Shown here piece by piece: positions 57,157 through 64,000 of a DNA stretch of 64,000 nucleotides. Made by a program: the position numbers and the translations under genes. The notes under the pieces are model-generated. The model made no database searches, had not been told where the DNA came from, and saw only the letters and a program-made list of their open reading frames with translations. Within the stretch, counting starts at the first letter, position 1, and each line of letters opens with the position of its first letter. Source of the DNA: Rhodomyrtus psidioides (lineage: Eukaryota; Streptophyta; Magnoliopsida; Myrtales; Myrtaceae); NCBI GenBank assembly GCA_021437785.1, contig JAILYB010000002.1, positions 19,516,001 to 19,580,000 of the forward strand, read 5' to 3'.

Positions 57157-60100
57157 TCATGACCAATTTCTGGAAGTCAACTTTGAGATGGTCAGATCTG
57201 CACCTCCAAAGCCGTCCATAACTGCCTTAGCTGATGGAAACTCTGCTCTGGAAGTCGAACTGTGAGGAGGGAAAGACAACAAAAAATCAGGGCTCGCAAA
57301 GTGCCTAAGACAGCTTCTTTTGAGAACTCAAAACAAGGTGGGTTTTGTCAAAATATATGTCCTCCTCTGCGAGTGTGCCCGAGCATTCATTAGAGAAAAC
57401 ATCTAGCAAGGGACTTGAAATCGAAGAAGCAAGGACTCTTTTTTCCATATCAAACTGAAATACTGACCGGTTGATGGAAGTAACCAAACATCAGTATTGC
57501 ACAGCTATTCGCATCATCAACCTAGTCCTACTGGCCCCTTGATTCCTTTGGTTTTCAAGCATCCGCCACTACACTTCCACAGTAGATAGACAGCTTATCT
57601 ATGGTGTCTTATGTCCTCCCTAAGTGCCAAAATTCTTTTCTTACAGTCCAAATTTCCCAGTAAGAAGTAAATGACATCTGAAGGAATTGACACAGATGAA
57701 GGCTCAATGCAGCCTAGGAGAACAGTGAAAACAAACTGCCATAAGTCTTATATTTGCAGCCCCGGACATGCCTTTTTAGCGTTCAGAATCAACTACTCTC
57801 TAAAATGTTCTTAGAGTGCCCGTATCTCTAAAGTCTCGCACTAAATTATTTCTAATTCACCACCATTAGTTTGTGGCAGAAAAAGGTTTTTCCTTTGATG
57901 GCCATTGTTCCAGAAGAAGCCAATGATCAGTAGGGAATCATTGTTAACATAGCCCACGATATTTAGTTCATCTGTCTACACTAAAAATAAATCTAGCAAG
58001 ATCGAAGTTGGCAAAGCTATCAACTTACAAAGGGAAAGATAGACATAAAAAGTCAAGCCTTTTAGGGGTGCAATTGAGAGCGAGAGGGAGAGGTGTATCT
58101 GCGGTGCGTCAAATGGAGTTAAGTGCGAGTTGAAACAAGCCAATGAGACTCCTGAGTTTGTGTGCCAATTAGGCACTCTGAGGGCATGCATATACAAGAG
58201 AGGAGAGAAGAATGATATGTTGGAGTAAGGGTGTGCACTTAATATTGATGTATTAACAATGCGCCCACCATTCTTTTAATTAGACAATAAGGACAAGGTG
58301 TTCCAAACTTTATGGTATCAACTGGAGGACATAACTGGTAAGGACAAAACACATTAGGAAAAGAAAGGGAAAATTGCAAGCTGCTTCTAAAGAGAATTGC
58401 CACAATTTCCTTATGAGTCAAATAATAGAAAGACTACTCAGTCACTTAAACTCCCATCAGAATTCAGAACTTAAGCCTTCGTCATGAAGTTTGCATTTGC
58501 AGTGTGGCAAAGTCAAAATTTAGTACGGTTTTCAGGCATATTATACACTAATTCTCACTGTAATTAGAAATGTATTCAAACAAACATTTAAATTTAAAAG
58601 AATTCTAGGGTTTAGTAAAACAATAATGTTCATTAAGAAGAAAACAACTGATGAGAAAGTGACAGGAAAGGCCTATTTATACCCCAGACATAACAAGATC
58701 TCAACCTTGGATTAGACATAAAATTTCCATTCTCAGCCTCCGAGCCATTAAGTGTCAGATGCCTATCGGATTACTAGCTATAATATAACAGCATATAAGA
58801 AAAGACTTAGGTAAAGAAGAGACAGTAACTCTTAAATAAAACTATGCTCGTGCATCAGATACACAATGTAGCAAGTGCATCAGCAGTAATTCCATTGGTA
58901 TACACATTGATGTGCATATAAGAAATCTGACAAACGGGAGGTGATTACCTGCTCCGTACAACAACACATGGCATCCCGATTCTCTCAGCTGCAGCCACGC
59001 CAGATTTGCTTCCTGCTATAAGGATACATCTGCAGACAGGAACCCCCGCAAATTCGGCACCAGCACGCAATGCAACTACAATCTTCTCTAAGCTGAATCC
59101 CAAAGGTGCCACGAAATTAAAAAAACAGAAAACCACTGGTCCACACCAATCATTTTGACTCAGTGAAAAATTCCACAGCACTTCAAGTAACTTGATATTT
59201 CCCGAGCTTCCTACATTTGAAGTTTCCTAGCATAGTTCTGTGAAAACTCAGCAATCATGAATGAATCCCTCAACGACTTCACATAAATAAAAGCATATAA
59301 TAGCAAAGGGTAGGGCCAAAACACACTGATCAAACTTAGATTCTTGCCAGGATGCAGATAAATCACAAACTGATGGAATACTACTAATTTGGAAACATTT
59401 ATGCACTTTCTTCACAGATTGAAGTAACTTAAAAATTGTACTGCTGCAAATGAGAAAGATATCTCCACATTTTGAGTCACAGGAAAGCTAAGAAATTTGA
59501 CCATCTATCGCTATTCATTGGGAAATCCGAGCTCGGAAGAAAAAAAAGGCGTCCACCATTTTACCTTTCAGATGAGGTGGTATCAATCTCTACACTCAAT
59601 TTTAGCATGGAAGCAACCTCCTCTGCTACTCTTTGTTTCTCTGCAGAAGCTGGTCCGAGAAAAGGAGTCTTTTAGCACCCAGGCTTCTTAACTCTAAGGT
59701 TCCGTATGTCTCGCGGAAAATGAATGATTTGGAAAATATTTTCCTGAAAATGATTACTTGTATTTCTTAAAAAAAATGAATGGACGAAATATATTTTCAT
59801 TGTCCACGAAAATGATTTGATATATATTGTCGTCAGTAATGCATATTTCATTGATTAATTATTTTAAGCAATGCAAGCAATAACTTTTGGGAAAATATTT
59901 GTCAAAATAATTCATTTTCCACGAAACAAACGGAGTCTAAGATAACTAGTAGAACATGGTGAAAACTAATATCTAAGAGAGCAGTAAATTTTCTTTCTCA
60001 GAGATTTTTTTTTTTTTTTTACGATAATCCATATCATTCTAGAGATTAAGAACTTGTTCACGAAGAAGATATTTTATTCTCATTGCATGGCGTAATCCTC

Positions 60101-63100
60101 CCTTTTTATAGGGTTGTCAGTACTTATCAACACTCCTAAACAACTGTTAACGACAGCAAACTACTACTAAAGAGACCATCATTACCCAAAAGCATTCAAA
60201 TGCTTCATATATATTAAGACTCCAATATATAGCCGTTCCAAACTCCTGCAAAAGAAATTCCAAAATGGCAATCTTTACACTTACATCATGCCAACAGATT
60301 AATGAAAAGGATGTCCCGAATTACATTTACTATACTAGTCCGCATCAATGTAGAAGTTGAGAGGAGAAGGAAAAGACCAAAGTGGATAAAGCTTCCCTCG
60401 CACTCAAGTAAATGGCAATACGCGCGGAATTGGAGGGTGCACGGACATTTTGTCCATGGTTGGTAATATATCATAAGAGAAAATCAAAATAGTGTAGGTG
60501 AAAATGAGGATGCTAGCATTTTTTGTCAGGTTAACTTTTTAGTAAAGTTAACAACAAAGTTGCAAGTTTACCAATGTCAAAGTCAATAGAAATTTATCAA
60601 CTCTTTCAAAATTTACCAGCTGCATCTATGTTTGCACAGTAAAATTAGTAACTTAAATTCGAATTTAGCTCACTGTGGCCAGTTCCCAACTAGTGTAAGA
60701 GTTAACAAATATCTTATTGAGTAAATTAGTAATCTTCATTTGAGTAGGTTAATAGCATTTAGGAATCATCAATTTGAGTGTGAAAGCCAATAGATTAACC
60801 TACTCAAATGGGACTGGTAGTTTACTCAATGATTCAATATGATCATTTTCCTCCGTCGTCGGTGTTGTACGTGAAAATAAAGCTCTACATTAGTTGAACG
60901 TTTGTTGACCTTACATGCATAATCTAAGGACAAAAAACAAGAATGGGTAGAATTTAAGGAGGAAATAACATGAAATGTCTGAAAATCAACAACCGTCTAG
61001 AACAGAGGAAATAAAATGTTGCAAACTAACATTTAGGTGGCAAGTCTACCTGCCTTGGCCACTTCCTTAGCCAGCACCTCATCCAACCCTGAAGACACTC
61101 CTTTGCCAAGCACTAGTTGCCCATAGAAACTCTGTTCAGCCTCTGCAGGGCCTAAAATCTTCACTCTGGAAATCCTTTCTTGACCAAGCTTTTCAGCAAC
61201 TGACCTAAAATTTTTTGTACCAAAAGAATTGAAAGGATCCTTACAAACAGGAATGAGTCATTGATCAAGTGATAAAGCCTGCTACTTAAGCTAAAACAGA
61301 ATATGACAGAGTGACTAATCGATATTGCATTTTTAATTAGATGGACTTTCCACATGGAAGATATGATATTTCTTTATCTTTATCTAAATCACAATGCGAT
61401 TGTTGGAGTATAGATCATTTCCATCAGCCAACAATTGTAAATCTTGCACAAGATTATGTTCAGACCTGAGAAAACATGTGGCAATAAACATCACCAAAGA
61501 AAATGAATTTCTCATTAGGAAGTACAATGACAATGAATACACTAGTACAAAAAACAAAATATCTGAAAAGCATACAAGAAAGATCAAAATCTTCCACAAT
61601 CTAAGAAAGCATGATTCCTTGGACATGAATAAGAAAACAAAGGTTGACAGCATTCATGACGTAATCATTCCTGTCACACAACTTTTTTTTTTTTGTTTAA
61701 AGAGCTTTGGTAGACTAAAAAACTTGCTGAAACCTTCCGAAAAACTCATTTAGAAGCAGCATCTCACTTCTACTGGTAAAAGATTAAAAAAAAAATCAGC
61801 AAATCAACACTAAAGTTTCTAATGGCAATTTGATGATTTTTACAATCATATATGGAACCACACAAAAATCATCAAAGGAAGACTGAAAAATTCTAATTTT
61901 TCACATTAAATGGAAGTGAAATTACGACACAGGAAGTCCTTCGATTTTTTTCTCAATGTTAAATGTGGTCTCTGGATTTTTTTTTTTTCCAATCCAGTCC
62001 TTAAACTTTTGAAAATTGGCTCCAGTTTGTCCTTCTATTAAAATTCCAGATCGCGTTAGCTGACGAGGACGATGATGCCATTAATCTGCACAAGCTAGCA
62101 TCCACAGTTTGATGTTTCATCCATGTCCACTCCTCTCTCTCCACCAAAAAAAATAAAAAATAACACCAGCAAACCCCATGACCGCCGGTGCTGCCACCAA
62201 CACCAAACTCACCTCCGAAGCCGCCAAACTCGGCGCTGCCACTGCTGCCGCCACAACCAGACTCAGCCGCCGCTGCCGCCACTAGGACCTAAAGTCGGCC
62301 ACTATCCATACGAGCAATTAACACAACCTGTCCTAATTACCTCCATTGAAGAAGCAGATTTTGGAGAAAGAAAAAGAGCTCTACAAACAATGAAGAGGGA
62401 ACAGCCATGTTGAATAACTCTTAGTTGCCCTCAAAACACAAATTCTAGCTAAGAAATCCATACTCATTCACTTGTAAGTTCTTTACGGTTTTAAAGCCGA
62501 AGCATTTCGTGGATTGGGCAATTGTGGCTAAACTTCCTTGCTCTAAGGTCCAGTTAATAGTTGCTACAGCTGTGAAGCTGTCAAAGATACTGGAGATCGT
62601 GTCTATCTCCTATTTAGTGAAATTGTCGAGCTCAAAGTTGCTTTTCACCTGAGAGAGGCAACAAGGGTGGTGATTACAGAGAGAGTACCGATCCAGAGCT
62701 TATATTGATTATGAGAGAGAGGGTGGTGCAGCGGCATAACTTCAACGAATAACACAGAGGTGTAAGGTCTGCATCGGTGGAGGAAGAAGAAAAAGAAAAA
62801 CAACCATACAAAAAGAAAAAAGGCAGAGTTTTAAAAAAAGGTGACGTGGCATCCACATCCATTATTTTGGTCCAATCACTGCTGAGTTGGCAGTCCATGT
62901 AAAAGAAAATACAAATGACGTTATGCCCAAACTAACAGAATAATTACGTTGAGCTGATTTTCAAAAGTTCAAGGACCACATTTAATAAAACAAAGTTCAT
63001 GGACCACATTGAAAAAAAAATTGTTCAAAGACCACATTGAACAATGAGAAAAAGTTCATGGACTTGCTAAGTCATTACCCCAATTCATGTCGAGAGCTGT

Positions 63101-63514
63101 ATTATGTGAGTTACACAAAGCAATGTCAGAATGCTAAAAAGGCCTAGATGATTTATACATGTCAAGAACTGTATTATGTACGTTACACAAAGCAATGTCA
63201 GAAAAGTAAAAAGGCCTAGATGATTTTACTGTAGATAAATAACTTCCTATCATAGTAAAGCACTACGATACTTGGTTAGGTTAAGCGCATATACCCACTT
63301 ATACCGTAAGCAGTCCATGAACCAGCTATCTAGGTAAAGAAGCAACCGCTTAGTGCTCAAGGATGAACAATTGAACATGGAATGTAAATTTAACAACATT
63401 GCAACTCCGTAAAGTCTGGTCAAGAAAGTATACCTGGCAATTTTATCCCCGCTTTTACTGTATGCAGTCATGATGAGCACAGGTATACCTTCATCCAATG
63501 CATTATCAATAAAA
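57157..63514 (-). CDS. HAD-superfamily hydrolase-like protein, C-terminal five exons (partial)
   Basis: Exons on the minus strand: 63514-63434, 61204-61050, 59649-59565, 59092-58949 and 57259-57157 (stop TGA 57157-57159). All are GT-AG with consistent phases, about 188 residues. Landmarks: IDNALDEGIPVLIMTAYSKS (HAD motif II, hhhT), then RSVAEKLGQERISRVKIL and YGQLVLGKGVSSGLDE, EEVASMLKLSVEIDTTS, ALRAGAEFAGVPVCRCILIA, GSKSGVAAAERIGMPCVVVR, and the last exon (EFPSAKAVMDGFGGADLTIS). This matches a plant CBBY-like HAD group, usually plastid-targeted. The GDS/D acidic site expected in motif IV reads AGSKSG, so classic phosphatase activity is doubtful. The N-terminus with motif I lies beyond 64000. 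Introns carry three or more mobile elements. Confidence 0.82.
59695..59940. mobile_element. MITE, CGTTTGTTTCGCGGAAAATG family, copy 2 (intronic)
   Basis: The left end TAAGGTTCCGTATGTCTCGC plus GGAAAATGAATGATTTGG, and reversed right end TTAGACTCCGTTTGTTTCGT plus GGAAAATGAATTATTTTG form long inverted arms. The flanks CTTAACTC/GATAACTA match at five of eight. 246 bp, 46 bp upstream of an exon of the HAD gene. Confidence 0.8.
61932..63067. mobile_element. Foldback element with captured interior, intronic
   Basis: The left arm (AGGAAGTCCTTCGA, CAATGTTAAATGTGGTCTCT, CTTAAACTTTTGAAAATTGG) is mirrored on the right (reversed GCAAGTCCATGAAC, CATTGTTCAATGTGGTCTTT, CCTTGAACTTTTGAAAATCA). The ~0.9-kb middle includes a GC-rich Gly/Ser or Pro-rich open stretch (62160-62290) of unknown origin. 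It lies in a HAD gene intron. No target duplication is resolved. Confidence 0.75.
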
Positions 63515-63760
63515 CTGCAAAATAAATTGGCAGAGGGCATAATTTTTAGGTAAAAGTAGAGAGCAATCATTTTGCAAAACATGTAATCTGCATAATAGTT
63601 TTCAGGAAGAACAATGAAATCCTTGAAATTTAGATCTGGGGTGAAGTCCTTACAAGTTCAAAGATAGAAAGATACTAAATGTATGCATGGATTTAGCTTT
63701 AGTCAGATGCATGTTAAGAAGCACACCCAAGTGCACTTGTGGAGCGAACGACAATGGGTT

Positions 63761-64000
63761 TGTTAGAAAGTCCAACCCAAAAGCTTAAACTATTAGGTGG
63801 AGGGAGACCACATGAATATAAAGAGCATACAGAACCCATTCACAAGCGATGTGGGACAACAACAGCTACTTCAACACCCCCTCTCACATGCAAGCCGGAT
63901 CACGAGCGGCACGTGAAAATTGACTAATGGAGGGTGGGCCCACATAGGCGGAAAGAAATAACACTGGCTCTGATACCATGTTAGAAAGTCCAACCCAAAA
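63761..64000 (-). mobile_element. TRIM: miniature LTR retrotransposon (cut by window edge)
   Basis: A short LTR at 63761-63876 (116 bp; minus strand TGTTGAAGTAGC ... CTTTCTAACA). Preceding it on the minus strand is the purine tract GAGAGGGGG (63885-63877). The internal part is only about 100 bp, with a primer binding site TGGTATCAGAGCC (63966-63978). A second LTR begins at 63979 (TGTTAGAAAGTCCAACCCAA), identical over the 22 bases visible. All landmarks of a TRIM are present in about 330 bp. The rest of the 5' LTR lies beyond 64000. It is upstream of the visible HAD exons, probably in an intron. Confidence 0.85.

Noticed and set aside
63966..63978. Possible tRNA gene fragments at TGGTATCAGAG sites (also 6352 and 17963)
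   Set aside because: They are only 12-13 bases complementary to initiator tRNA-Met and sit next to LTR ends, so they are primer binding sites.

Overview
This window looks like nuclear DNA of a flowering plant, most likely a eudicot. It has intron-containing genes with canonical GT-AG junctions and plant-type gene families: a DRB-type dsRNA-binding protein, a LIN/Cerberus-like ARM protein and a chloroplast-type HAD protein. There are also plant F-box and Gnk2/DUF26 relics, Ty1-copia and Ty3-gypsy-like LTR elements, and many MITEs. The general look of the repeats would fit a woody eudicot such as Myrtaceae, but that is a weak guess.

Layout. 1-7.5 kb: an LTR segment cut into a decayed Copia element (Copia A, minus strand). 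8.3-8.8 kb: a RING-H2 pseudogene. 10.7-18.3 kb: a second decayed Copia element (Copia B, minus strand), whose RNase H is split by a 2.9-kb solo LTR with a perfect 5-bp target duplication (AGATT) and whose gag is split by a foldback MITE with a perfect 9-bp duplication; its LTR abuts a kinesin-5 pseudogene. 22.8-26.7 kb: an apparently intact six-exon DRB gene (plus strand) with TATA box, 5'UTR exon, a tiny uORF and a 250-bp sequence duplicated between two introns. 29-31.3 kb: tandem F-box pseudogenes split by hAT-like elements. 32.35-36.54 kb: a 4.2-kb Mutator-like element with 60-bp inverted ends and a perfect 9-bp target duplication, carrying a broken Gnk2/DUF26 antifungal-type gene and a nested MITE. 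36.6-38.1 kb: Copia C remnants and three candidate exons of a truncated unrecognised gene. 38.1-40.25 kb: a second, inverted copy of the LTR segment seen at position 1, followed by about 0.93 kb of degenerate GGGACC/GGGGCC hexamers. 41.5-46.8 kb: small inverted-repeat elements in non-genic DNA. 48.6-52.9 kb: an intact seven-exon LIN-like gene (plus strand, 1012 aa). 57.2-63.5 kb: the last five exons of a HAD-superfamily gene (minus strand), continuing off the right edge, with several MITEs in its introns. 63.76-64 kb: most of a miniature LTR element (TRIM).

Only three genes look functional: the DRB protein (small-RNA processing), the LIN-like protein (possible ubiquitin-related ARM protein) and the HAD protein. 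They are unrelated in pathway and form no operon-like unit. Most of the rest is layered transposon insertion, and its order can be read from nesting and target-site duplications. I did not see a clearly new biological system. The most unusual items are the gene-carrying Mutator-like element, the CCGGTCC-rich hAT-like family and the long GGGGCC-like tract.
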